From assembly GCA_044225565.1 (NCBI GenBank), contig JBGAIL010000252.1, forward strand, positions 1-5,579: a stretch of 5,579 nucleotides of DNA, written 5' to 3'. The translations under genes and the position numbers were made by a program. Of the stretch, positions 1 to 4,738 are shown piece by piece (position 1 is the first letter of the stretch; each line of letters starts with the position of its first letter). Origin of the DNA: CAVXAE01 sp044225565. GTDB taxonomy: Bacteria > Pseudomonadota > Gammaproteobacteria > Steroidobacterales > Steroidobacteraceae. The notes under the pieces were generated by a model. That model worked only from the letters and a program-made list of their open reading frames with translations. It ran no database searches and was not told the origin of the DNA.

Positions 1-393
1 CACGGAAGGACTCAAGACGGTAGGACGTCGAATCGGGGCTTTGCCTCGATGGATGTGGAACGGCAGCGGCAGATTGCCAGCATGGGTGGCAAGGCCGTCC
101 CCGACGCGAAGCGCAGCTTCTCGCAGAACCGCCAGCTGGCGGCCGAGGCGGGTCGCAAGGGCGGCCAGAGCGTTCCGGGCGCCAAACGCAGCTTCTCGCA
201 GAACCGGGAGCTCGCCGCCCAGGCGGGCCGCAAGGGCGGCCAGAGCGTCCCCGACGAGAAGCGCAGCTTCTCCCAGAATCCCAGTCTGGCAGCCGAGGCC
301 GGCCGCAAAGGCGGTCAGGCGAGCCATGGCGGGGTCTCAGGGAATGCTGTCACGAACCTCACCGAGCACCAGAACAAGCCCGGCACGCACTGA
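1..393 (+). CDS. KGG-repeat stress-induced protein (YciG/con-10-like), 5' end outside window
   Basis: Small, highly charged, Gly/Lys/Arg/Ser-rich protein of the KGG-repeat family (relatives: E. coli YciG, fungal con-10), a group linked to general stress, stationary phase or sporulation; the biochemical role is poorly known. Counting from the ATG at 49 there are 114 residues. A 25-residue unit is repeated three times (residues 13-37, 38-62, 63-87), each with K-R-S-F-S-Q-N followed by L-A-A-x-A-G-R-K, and a fourth partial unit starts at 88. Residues 88-114 are a Gly/Ser/Asn/His-rich tail. The first 'KGG' position reads M-G-G (residues 12-14). No signal peptide or membrane segment is seen. The frame is open to base 1, and the codons just before ATG 49 encode N-R-G-F-A-S, which I recall as the usual N-terminus of this family, so I annotate a 5'-partial gene. 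An intrinsic terminator follows 28 bases after the stop. The family call is firm; the start is not. Confidence 0.88.
   Translation, partial: HGRTQDGRTSNRGFASMDVERQRQIASMGGKAVPDAKRSFSQNRQLAAEAGRKGGQSVPGAKRSFSQNRELAAQAGRKGGQSVPDEKRSFSQNPSLAAEAGRKGGQASHGGVSGNAVTNLTEHQNKPGTH
85..330 (+). repeat. 75-bp (25-codon) tandem repeats in the KGG gene
   Basis: Three in-register 75-bp units lie at 85-159, 160-234 and 235-309, with a partial fourth from 310. The period is exact: the segment cgcagcttct begins at 112, 187 and 262. The units differ mostly by single-base substitutions, and each ends by encoding A-G-R-K before the next G-G. They encode the KGG motif repeats. Copy number could change by slippage or recombination. 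Confidence 0.9.
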
Positions 394-421
394 TCGCGGC
401 GCCGGATTGAGGCTCCATCAC

Positions 422-448
422 CCACGGGCGCCTGCGCCCGTGGTTTTT
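422..448 (+). terminator. Rho-independent terminator of the KGG gene
   Basis: CCACGGGCGC (422-431) is perfectly complementary to GCGCCCGTGG (434-443), giving a 9-10 bp GC-rich stem with a 2-4 base loop. A run of five T follows at 444-448. It lies 28 bases past the stop of the KGG gene. The reverse strand lacks a T-run, so it should act only on rightward transcription. Confidence 0.92.
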
Positions 449-450
449 CG

Positions 451-470
451 CGCGCCTTCGAACAGGCGCG
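451..470. other. Second hairpin just after the terminator
   Basis: CGCGCCT (451-457) pairs with AGGCGCG (464-470) around the loop TCGAAC, a perfect 7-bp stem. No T-run follows, so it is not a second canonical terminator. It begins 3 bases after the T-run and may be a processing or stability element, or chance in GC-rich sequence. Confidence 0.4.
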
Positions 471-575
471 GCGCCGACTTTCATTGCAAAGTTTCCAAAG
501 CCCAGCCCCAGTCTTACAACGCGCCGTGGAGCCGGGAGCTGCAGAGAGTGCGCTTCAGGCTCCTGAGGGTTCGGC

Positions 576-616
576 TGATATATTTGTCATAATATACATT
601 ATGCGCACTATTAGAC
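576..616. promoter_or_regulatory. AT-rich pocket with dyad CATAAT-N4-ATTATG and extended -10-like box
   Basis: This pocket of about 40 bases is strikingly AT-rich within GC-rich surroundings. It contains a perfect inverted repeat, CATAAT (588-593) - ATAC - ATTATG (598-603). Read rightward, TGT followed by CATAAT (585-593) resembles an extended -10 element (5 of 6 bases match TATAAT), although no good -35 lies 17 bases upstream. TTGTCA (585-590) with TATTAG (609-614) at an 18-base spacer is an alternative pairing. The next gene starts at 777, so a transcript from here would have a leader of roughly 170 bases. The dyad may be an operator for a dimeric regulator; no regulator is identified. Confidence 0.4.
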
Positions 617-661
617 ATCGGACCGAGCAAGCTGAAGTGCGCGCCCTGGCCCCGCCTTCCG

Positions 662-689
662 TTGCCTTTGTCAGGCACTGCGCTATATT
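662..689 (+). promoter_or_regulatory. Candidate sigma-70-type promoter for the 777-1142 gene
   Basis: TTGCCT (662-667, 4 of 6 matches to TTGACA) and TATATT (684-689, 5 of 6 matches to TATAAT) are separated by 16 bases. Initiation would fall near 696, giving a leader of about 80 bases before the ATG at 777. Inverted repeats overlap the -10 box (see 670-708). This is the best-matching rightward promoter in the 394-776 gap, called by eye only. Confidence 0.4.
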
Positions 690-708
690 TCGTGCCTAAT
701 GGCCTGAC
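670..708. promoter_or_regulatory. Two overlapping inverted repeats around the promoter -10 box
   Basis: AGGCAC (673-678) and GTGCCT (692-697) form a perfect 6-base dyad with a 13-base spacer that contains the TATATT box. GTCAGGC (670-676) and GCCTGAC (702-708) form a perfect 7-base dyad with a 25-base spacer. The two share the left arm AGGC, so they could not both form in one folded strand. In double-stranded DNA either could be an operator. Confidence 0.35.
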
Positions 709-751
709 CGACAACGATTCCGGGCCAGCCGACCGCCGAGAACAACAACAA

Positions 752-770
752 GGGGCGCGAGCCCCGAGGG
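752..770 (+). promoter_or_regulatory. GNRA-tetraloop hairpin abutting the Shine-Dalgarno of the 777 gene
   Basis: GGGGC (752-756) pairs perfectly with GCCCC (761-765) around the loop GCGA, a GNRA-type tetraloop. The putative Shine-Dalgarno GAGGG (766-770) starts at the very next base, 6 bases from ATG 777. The hairpin leaves the ribosome binding site single-stranded. A similar layout precedes the gene at 4739. Confidence 0.5.
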
Positions 771-776
771 TCTCCG

Positions 777-1142
777 ATGAGCATCAATCCGACGTGGGAA
801 AAATTTCAACGGGCCACCGTGGCGCTCGCCCGCTCCGGTGCGATCAAGGATCGCCTCTCGAGCGCCTACCGCAATCATTTGTGTGGAGTCGCCGAAGAAG
901 ACCTGCCTCGCGAGATGCGCGCCGAGTTTCGCGCCTTCACTCGTGCACTGACGCGGGAGCGACCCATGCTACGCGGCGAAGACGCATTCCGCGCCACCGT
1001 ACGCAAGATGTCCTGCGAGGAAGCCGAGGACATTGCATGCTCGGTGGTTCAGATGTTCAGCGCATTGCCGCGCGGATTCGCTGTGAGCGCCCGCTCCAAG
1101 CCCGCTGCGCAGGTGGTGCCGCTCTATATCGCAGAAGCCTGA
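777..1142 (+). CDS. Hypothetical protein, 121 aa, no recognised domain
   Basis: I do not recognise this protein. It is a soluble-looking 121-residue polypeptide without signal peptide or membrane segment. Residues 5-63 read as amphipathic, Arg/Lys/Glu-rich helices, and a further helical stretch at 67-97 contains the acidic cluster C-E-E-A-E-D. Cysteines sit at 36, 80 and 88, not spaced like a metal site. The tail (about 98-121) is Ser/Ala/Pro-rich and ends in a hydrophobic V-V-P-L-Y-I. The start is supported by GAGGG at 766-770, 6 bases before the ATG, and by a hairpin ending at 765. Its own promoter may lie at 662-689. It converges on the TIR-like gene with 13 bases between stop codons, so the two are not cotranscribed. 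Clean start signals and an uninterrupted frame make it a probable real gene; function is unknown. Confidence 0.75.
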   Translation: MSINPTWEKFQRATVALARSGAIKDRLSSAYRNHLCGVAEEDLPREMRAEFRAFTRALTRERPMLRGEDAFRATVRKMSCEEAEDIACSVVQMFSALPRGFAVSARSKPAAQVVPLYIAEA

Positions 1143-1155
1143 GCCGCGCTCGCTT

Positions 1156-1608
1156 TCAGTCCATCTTGAATTCGATGGTGTCCCAGCGCTGCGTATCCTC
1201 GTGGCGCGCCTGACGACGGATCGCATCTACGAGTCCGCGCTCGTCCCAGTCCACGATCTCCGCCGCGTGTTCGGCCATGAGCTTCGGCACCTCGACGCGG
1301 CCGCCGAAGGGCTTGAGCAGCACCACGGGCTTGTTGTTCGCCTGGGCATAGAGCATCTGGAACACCGCAAGATCGCGGTCCTGCTCGAACAGGCTGGAGA
1401 GCGCCACCACCGCCTCGACCGGCGCAATCTGGCGGCGCAGGTCTTCCTTGAGCTTCTCCTTGTCGCCCACCGGACGGTGCTCGGGCGTGCTGTAGTTGCG
1501 ATAGAAAAAATTACGCGCGCTTTCCAGGAATTCGAACACGCGCAGGTAATCGTCGCTTTTCTCCCAGACGTGCGTGACGTACAGCAGGATCGGATTGGCT
1601 TGGGACAT
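1156..1608 (-). CDS. TIR-like domain protein, MTH538 / Thoeris ThsB-like family (orphan)
   Basis: 150-residue single-domain protein resembling the MTH538 TIR-like family, which includes ThsB, the sensor of Thoeris anti-phage systems that makes a cyclic-ADP-ribose-type signal from NAD+. Visible hallmarks are a first strand I-L-L-Y-V-T-H followed by V-W-E-K-S-D-D-Y (residues 7-21), N-F-F-Y-R-N-Y-S-T-P-E-H (33-44), an L-R-R-Q-I-A-P then V-V-A-L-S strand (57-71), N-K-P-V-V-L-L-K-P-F-G (92-102), and A-A-E-I-V-D-W-D then L-V-D-A-I-R (115-131). The domain is full length. By eye alignment the position where catalytic TIRs carry Glu, in the helix before N-K-P, is Gln84 (F-Q in place of W-E), so NADase activity is doubtful. 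No ThsA-like effector is visible in the window. The gene is divergent from the EEP gene (29 bases between start codons) and convergent with the unknown gene. Its Shine-Dalgarno is weak. Family call is good; a defence role is only possible. Confidence 0.82.
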   Translation of the reverse strand: MSQANPILLYVTHVWEKSDDYLRVFEFLESARNFFYRNYSTPEHRPVGDKEKLKEDLRRQIAPVEAVVALSSLFEQDRDLAVFQMLYAQANNKPVVLLKPFGGRVEVPKLMAEHAAEIVDWDERGLVDAIRRQARHEDTQRWDTIEFKMD

Positions 1609-1637
1609 GGCGCGAGTCTCGCATAAAGTCCGCTAGA
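1609..1637. promoter_or_regulatory. 29-bp divergent intergenic region between TIR-like and EEP genes
   Basis: Only 29 bases separate the two start codons. A perfect inverted repeat GCGAG-T-CTCGC lies at 1612-1622. On the + strand, TTGGGA (1600-1605, inside the TIR-like gene) and CATAAA (1622-1627) are spaced by 16 bases as a weak promoter. TAGAAT (1634-1639) is a better -10 look-alike but overlaps the proposed ATG of the EEP gene. No convincing promoter is seen for the minus-strand gene. Any control elements must overlap the coding sequences. Confidence 0.3.
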
Positions 1638-2438
1638 ATGCCGCCTTTCGCGGTCCACAGGCGCCCGTTGCCGTTGCGACTCCTGGTCTACAACATCCGC
1701 TACGCGACCGGCACCGGGCCGGCATTCCACCTGCCGCTGCCGGGCGCGGGCTATCTGCGCAGCAACCGCAAGGTGCTCGACGGCATCACCGGATTCATCC
1801 GCGACGAGCGCCCCGACATCGTCGGGCTCATCGAGGTGGACACGGGCTCCATCCGCACCGGCATGGTCAACCAGGCCGAGCACATCGCCCGCCAGCTCGG
1901 CCACTACTCCACGTTCCAGTGCAAGTACGGCACGGGCTCCATCAACCAGTTCATGCCGGTGGTGCGCAAGCAGGGCAACGCGTTCCTTTCGGCGCCGCAC
2001 GTGCACGGTGAGCGCTTCCACTACTTCGACACCGGCATCAAGCGCCTCATCATCGAGCTCGAGCTCGAAGAGGTGTGCGTGTTCCTGGTGCACCTGTCGC
2101 TCAAGTTCCGGCACCGTCAGTACCAGCTGCGCTCGCTGCACGACCTGATTCTCAAGTCCAAGAAGCCCGTGATCGTCGCCGGGGACTTCAACACCTTCTG
2201 GGGCACGCACGAGATCTATCTCTTCATGCGCGCGGCACGGCTGCACAATGCCAACACCGCAGGGCTCCCCTCTTTCCCGTCGCGCTCGCCGCGCGTCGAG
2301 CTCGATTTCATCCTGGTGAGCGACGGCATCGAAGTCACGGACTTCCGCGTGCCGCAGGTGCGCTACTCCGACCACCTGCCGCTCGTCTGCGATTTCCGCA
2401 TCACTGCAGAGCCTTCCACGCGGCACGCTGCCGCGTGA
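1638..2438 (+). CDS. Endonuclease/exonuclease/phosphatase (EEP) superfamily protein
   Basis: 266-residue metal-dependent phosphodiesterase or phosphatase of the EEP fold (DNase I, exonuclease III, sphingomyelinase and inositol-phosphatase relatives). The full motif set is present: L-L-V-Y-N-I with Asn19; I-V-G-L-I-E-V-D with the metal-binding Glu66; F-L-V-H-L-S with His152; V-A-G-D-F-N (Asp183, Asn185); L-D-F-I-L with Asp223; and Y-S-D-H-L-P (Asp245, His246). It should therefore be catalytically competent; the substrate (nucleic acid, phospholipid head group or other phosphodiester) cannot be told. No signal peptide or membrane segment is seen, suggesting a cytoplasmic enzyme. The start is uncertain: ATG 1638 has no Shine-Dalgarno and overlaps a -10-like TAGAAT, while in-frame TTG codons at 1668 and 1674 lie just before the first core strand. 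The fadJ-like gene follows after 29 bases, probably in the same operon. Confidence 0.87.
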   Translation: MPPFAVHRRPLPLRLLVYNIRYATGTGPAFHLPLPGAGYLRSNRKVLDGITGFIRDERPDIVGLIEVDTGSIRTGMVNQAEHIARQLGHYSTFQCKYGTGSINQFMPVVRKQGNAFLSAPHVHGERFHYFDTGIKRLIIELELEEVCVFLVHLSLKFRHRQYQLRSLHDLILKSKKPVIVAGDFNTFWGTHEIYLFMRAARLHNANTAGLPSFPSRSPRVELDFILVSDGIEVTDFRVPQVRYSDHLPLVCDFRITAEPSTRHAAA

Positions 2439-2455
2439 CTCCCATCCCAATTCAA

Positions 2456-2467
2456 GGGGCCGAGCCC
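2456..2467 (+). promoter_or_regulatory. Shine-Dalgarno of the fadJ-like gene inside a small potential hairpin
   Basis: GGGC (2457-2460) can pair with GCCC (2464-2467) around CGA, immediately before ATG 2468, so the GGGG of the ribosome binding site could be occluded. The stem is only 4 bp and may be chance. It is recorded because the site sets the start codon of this gene and suggests translational coupling to the upstream EEP gene, whose stop is 29 bases away. Confidence 0.3.
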
Positions 2468-4642
2468 ATGAACAGCGAAGCGTCCGCCTGGAAACTGGAG
2501 CACGATGCCGACGGCATCGCCTGGCTCATCCTGGACAAGCCCGGCACCAGCGCGAACGTGCTCTCCCGGAACATCCTGGTCGAGCTCGGTCAGCTCCTCG
2601 AGCCGCTCGAAGCGACCCCGCCGCGCGCGGTCATCGTGAAGTCCGCCAAGCCCAGCGGCTTCATCGCGGGCGCCGACATCAAGGAGTTCACCGGCCTCAA
2701 AAATGCGACGGAGGGCTACGCACTGATCCGCGGCGGCCAGCAGGTGCTGGACCGTCTCGCGGCATTGCGCTGCCCGACGGTCGCGGCGATCCACGGGTTC
2801 GCGCTGGGCGGAGGGCTCGAGCTCGCGCTCGCCTGCAGGTATCGAGTGGGCGTCGCGGACGAGCGCCTGTCCCTCGGCCTGCCCGAAGTGCAGCTCGGTA
2901 TCCATCCCGGATTCGGCGGCACCGTGCGGTCGGTACGGCTCATCGGCGTGCGGCCTTCCATGGAGCTGATGCTCACGGGCCGTCCGGTTCGCGCGGACAA
3001 GGCGCTGCAGCTCGGCCTGGTCGACCGCCTGGTGCCGGCTGCCGAGCTCGACGCGGCCGCTCGCAAGATCGCCCTGGATCCGCCGCCCCGCCATCGGCCG
3101 CCGTTCGTCGAACAGGTGTTGAGCTGGCCTGTGGTGCGTTCGTTCGTCAAATCGCAGCTGCTCGCGCAGGTGGCGCGCAAGGCGAAGCGGGAGCACTACC
3201 CTGCCCCGTACGCCATCGTGGAGCTGTGGGCACAGAACGGCGCGCACGGCAAACAATCGTTCGAGGCCGAGGCGCGCTCCATCGCGCACCTGTTCACCAC
3301 CGAGACCTCCCGCCAGCTCGTGCGGGTATTCCTGCTGCAGGATCGCCTGAAGTCCATGGGCGGCCGGGGCGGCCCGTCGTTCAGGCACGTGCACGTGGTT
3401 GGTGCGGGTGTCATGGGCGGCGACATTGCCGCGTGGTGCGCCTTGCGGGGCCTCACCGTCACCCTTCAGGACCGTGGCATGGAATACATCCAGCCCGCCA
3501 TCGATCGTGCGCACGACCTGTTCACGAAGAAGCTCAAGGACCCGGCCAAAGCAGCCGAAGCCCGTGAACGCCTGCATGCGGACGTGGAAGGCGAAGGCGT
3601 ACCGGATGCGGACATCGTCATCGAGGCCATCTTCGAGAACCTCGATGCCAAGCGCGAGCTCTATGCGCGGCTCGAACCGCGCATGAAGCCGGAAGCGCCG
3701 CTCGCCACCAATACCTCGAGCATCATGCTCGAGCCGCTCGCCGAGCAGCTGCAACGGCCCGAGCGGCTGGTGGGCCTGCACTTCTTCAACCCCGTCGCGC
3801 AGATGCCGCTCATCGAGATCGTCAGCTCCGCGTCGACCGACGCCGCCGTGGCCCAGTCGGCCGTCGTGTTTGCACGCAAACTCGACAAACTGCCCCTGCC
3901 CTGCCGCAGCGCCCCGGGCTTCGTGGTCAACCGTGTGCTCATGCCCTATCTCCACGAAGCCATGTATGCCGCGCAGGAAGGCGTACCGCTCGCCGTCGTG
4001 GATCGCGCCGCGGTCGATTTCGGCATGCCGATGGGCCCGGTGGAGCTCGCGGACGTGGTCGGCCTCGACGTGGCGAGCCACGTTGGCAAGATCATCGCCG
4101 AGGAACTGGGCCGTACGCCCCCGCAGCTCACCCAGCTCGAGCAGCTCATCGCGGCGAAGAAGCTCGGCCGCAAGACCGGCTCGGGCTTCTACGAGTGGAA
4201 GGAAGGCAAGGCGGTCAAGGCGCCCACGAACGGCGCGAGCGTGCCGCCGGACCTCATCGATCGCATGATCCTGGTGCTGGTCAACGAATGCGTAGCCTGC
4301 CTGCGCGAGCGCATCGTGGACGACCCGGACCTCATCGATGCCGCGGTGATCTTCGGCACCGGCTTCGCTCCGTTCCGGGGCGGCCCCCTCGCCTACGCCC
4401 GCAGCAGAGGGGTGGAGGAAGTGGTCCTGCGCGAGCGCGTCGTGGACGACCCGGACCTCATCGATGCCGCCGTGATATTCGGCACCGGCTTCGCTCCTTT
4501 CCGTGGCGCCCCGCTCGCCTATGCCCGCAACAGAGGCGTGCAGGAAGTGGTCGCGCGCCTCGAGGAGCTCGCGAGCCGATACGGCTCACGTTTCCGGCCG
4601 GACGAGGGCTGGTCGCTGCTGCGAGGGCCGGGAAAAGCGTGA
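2468..4642 (+). CDS. fadJ-like: Bifunctional enoyl-CoA hydratase / 3-hydroxyacyl-CoA dehydrogenase (FadB/FadJ type) with internal duplication
   Basis: 724-residue multifunctional beta-oxidation enzyme, predicted cytoplasmic. It hydrates trans-2-enoyl-CoA and oxidises the 3-hydroxyacyl-CoA with NAD+ to 3-ketoacyl-CoA for a thiolase, which is not in the window. The N-terminal crotonase domain (about 8-190) has oxyanion-hole segments F-I-A-G-A-D-I-K-E-F (65-74) and A-L-G-G-G-L-E (112-118), with catalytic Glu118 and Glu140 (L-P-E-V-Q-L-G-I-H-P-G-F-G-G). A helical linker (about 200-300) leads to the NAD-binding domain: G-A-G-V-M-G (312-317), acidic Asp335, N-T-S-S (415-418), and catalytic His438 and Glu450 in H-F-F-N-P-V-A-Q-M-P-L-I-E. 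C-terminal 3HCDH domains start near 482 (A-P-G-F-V-V-N-R). All catalytic residues are present. Residues 612-653 are repeated at 654-695, an oddity for the family; without it the protein would be about 682 residues. The ATG is chosen because AAGGGGC (2454-2460) lies 7 bases upstream; the frame stays open to 2075, but that part is a shadow of the EEP gene. Confidence 0.93.
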   Translation: MNSEASAWKLEHDADGIAWLILDKPGTSANVLSRNILVELGQLLEPLEATPPRAVIVKSAKPSGFIAGADIKEFTGLKNATEGYALIRGGQQVLDRLAALRCPTVAAIHGFALGGGLELALACRYRVGVADERLSLGLPEVQLGIHPGFGGTVRSVRLIGVRPSMELMLTGRPVRADKALQLGLVDRLVPAAELDAAARKIALDPPPRHRPPFVEQVLSWPVVRSFVKSQLLAQVARKAKREHYPAPYAIVELWAQNGAHGKQSFEAEARSIAHLFTTETSRQLVRVFLLQDRLKSMGGRGGPSFRHVHVVGAGVMGGDIAAWCALRGLTVTLQDRGMEYIQPAIDRAHDLFTKKLKDPAKAAEARERLHADVEGEGVPDADIVIEAIFENLDAKRELYARLEPRMKPEAPLATNTSSIMLEPLAEQLQRPERLVGLHFFNPVAQMPLIEIVSSASTDAAVAQSAVVFARKLDKLPLPCRSAPGFVVNRVLMPYLHEAMYAAQEGVPLAVVDRAAVDFGMPMGPVELADVVGLDVASHVGKIIAEELGRTPPQLTQLEQLIAAKKLGRKTGSGFYEWKEGKAVKAPTNGASVPPDLIDRMILVLVNECVACLRERIVDDPDLIDAAVIFGTGFAPFRGGPLAYARSRGVEEVVLRERVVDDPDLIDAAVIFGTGFAPFRGAPLAYARNRGVQEVVARLEELASRYGSRFRPDEGWSLLRGPGKA
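4301..4552 (+). repeat. In-frame 126-bp tandem duplication in the dehydrogenase C-terminal domain
   Basis: Copy 1 is 4301-4426 and copy 2 is 4427-4552, directly adjacent and exactly in frame (42 codons each). By eye they differ at 11 of 126 bases: seven changes are silent and four change the residue (Ile/Val, Gly/Ala, Ser/Asn, Glu/Gln). Each encodes L-R-E-R, then V-D-D-P-D-L-I-D-A-A-V-I-F-G-T-G-F-A-P-F-R-G. Copy 1 keeps the family's usual F-R-G-G-P; copy 2 has F-R-G-A-P. Divergence mainly at third codon positions implies an old, selected duplication. Confidence 0.95.
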
Positions 4643-4670
4643 CTGCCATCCCAGGAAGGCGAAGTCGCTG

Positions 4671-4679
4671 TGCTACCAT
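4671..4679 (+). promoter_or_regulatory. Weak extended -10-like element before the cNMP gene
   Basis: TGC-TACCAT (4671-4679) resembles an extended -10 (TGn followed by 4 of 6 TATAAT matches), but no -35 is seen at the proper distance. It is the only promoter-like sequence I find in the 96-base gap after the fadJ-like gene. No terminator is visible in that gap, so read-through from upstream is equally likely. Confidence 0.2.
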
Positions 4680-4711
4680 CCCCGGGCTTTGCAGTGCACC
4701 CGATGTCAAGG

Positions 4712-4733
4712 CCCGCGTGAGCGGGTGGAAAGG
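4712..4733 (+). promoter_or_regulatory. GNRA-tetraloop hairpin next to the Shine-Dalgarno of the cNMP gene
   Basis: CCCGC (4712-4716) pairs perfectly with GCGGG (4721-4725) around GTGA, a GNRA-type tetraloop, with a possible G-U closing pair at 4711/4726. The strong Shine-Dalgarno GGAAAGG (4727-4733) follows after one base and sits 5 bases from ATG 4739. The arrangement mirrors 752-770. Confidence 0.5.
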
Positions 4734-4738
4734 CCGAG

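Noticed and set aside
85..330. CRISPR-like or non-coding tandem repeat at the left edge
   Set aside because: The units are contiguous, exactly 25 codons, in frame and encode the KGG protein motif; there are no spacers.
41..592. Alternative plus-strand frame of 183 codons over the KGG gene
   Set aside because: It starts at a TTG in another frame, is Arg/Ser/Ala-biased, and reads through the intrinsic terminator; the KGG frame has clear family repeats.
514..714. Minus-strand 66-codon frame and plus-strand 71-codon frame (484-699) in the 394-776 gap
   Set aside because: Neither has a ribosome binding site, recognisable motif or sensible composition, and both cross promoter-like DNA. An inner ATG at 601 would give only 33 residues, also without a Shine-Dalgarno.
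1156..1608. Complete Thoeris defence system
   Set aside because: Only the ThsB-like TIR protein is present. No ThsA-like SIR2/SLOG or other NAD-dependent effector is within the window, and the neighbours face the wrong way for an operon.
1227..2450. Long minus-strand open frame of 407 codons
   Set aside because: It lies antisense to the EEP gene and overlaps the TIR-like gene in another frame. Its translation is low-complexity Arg/Ala/Val/Glu without motifs, typical of a GC-rich shadow frame.
2075..2467. N-terminal extension of the fadJ-like frame inside the EEP gene
   Set aside because: The EEP frame carries conserved motifs through this stretch, and a good Shine-Dalgarno precedes ATG 2468, where homology to crotonase domains begins.
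2363..4081. Minus-strand open frame of 572 codons antisense to the fadJ-like gene
   Set aside because: It is rich in Arg, His and Gly with no recognisable domain, and the plus strand encodes a clear FadB/FadJ enzyme with all catalytic residues.
4643..4738. Terminator between the fadJ-like and cNMP genes
   Set aside because: The only clear hairpin (4712-4725) is followed by a Shine-Dalgarno, not a T-run, so it fits a translation-leader element better.
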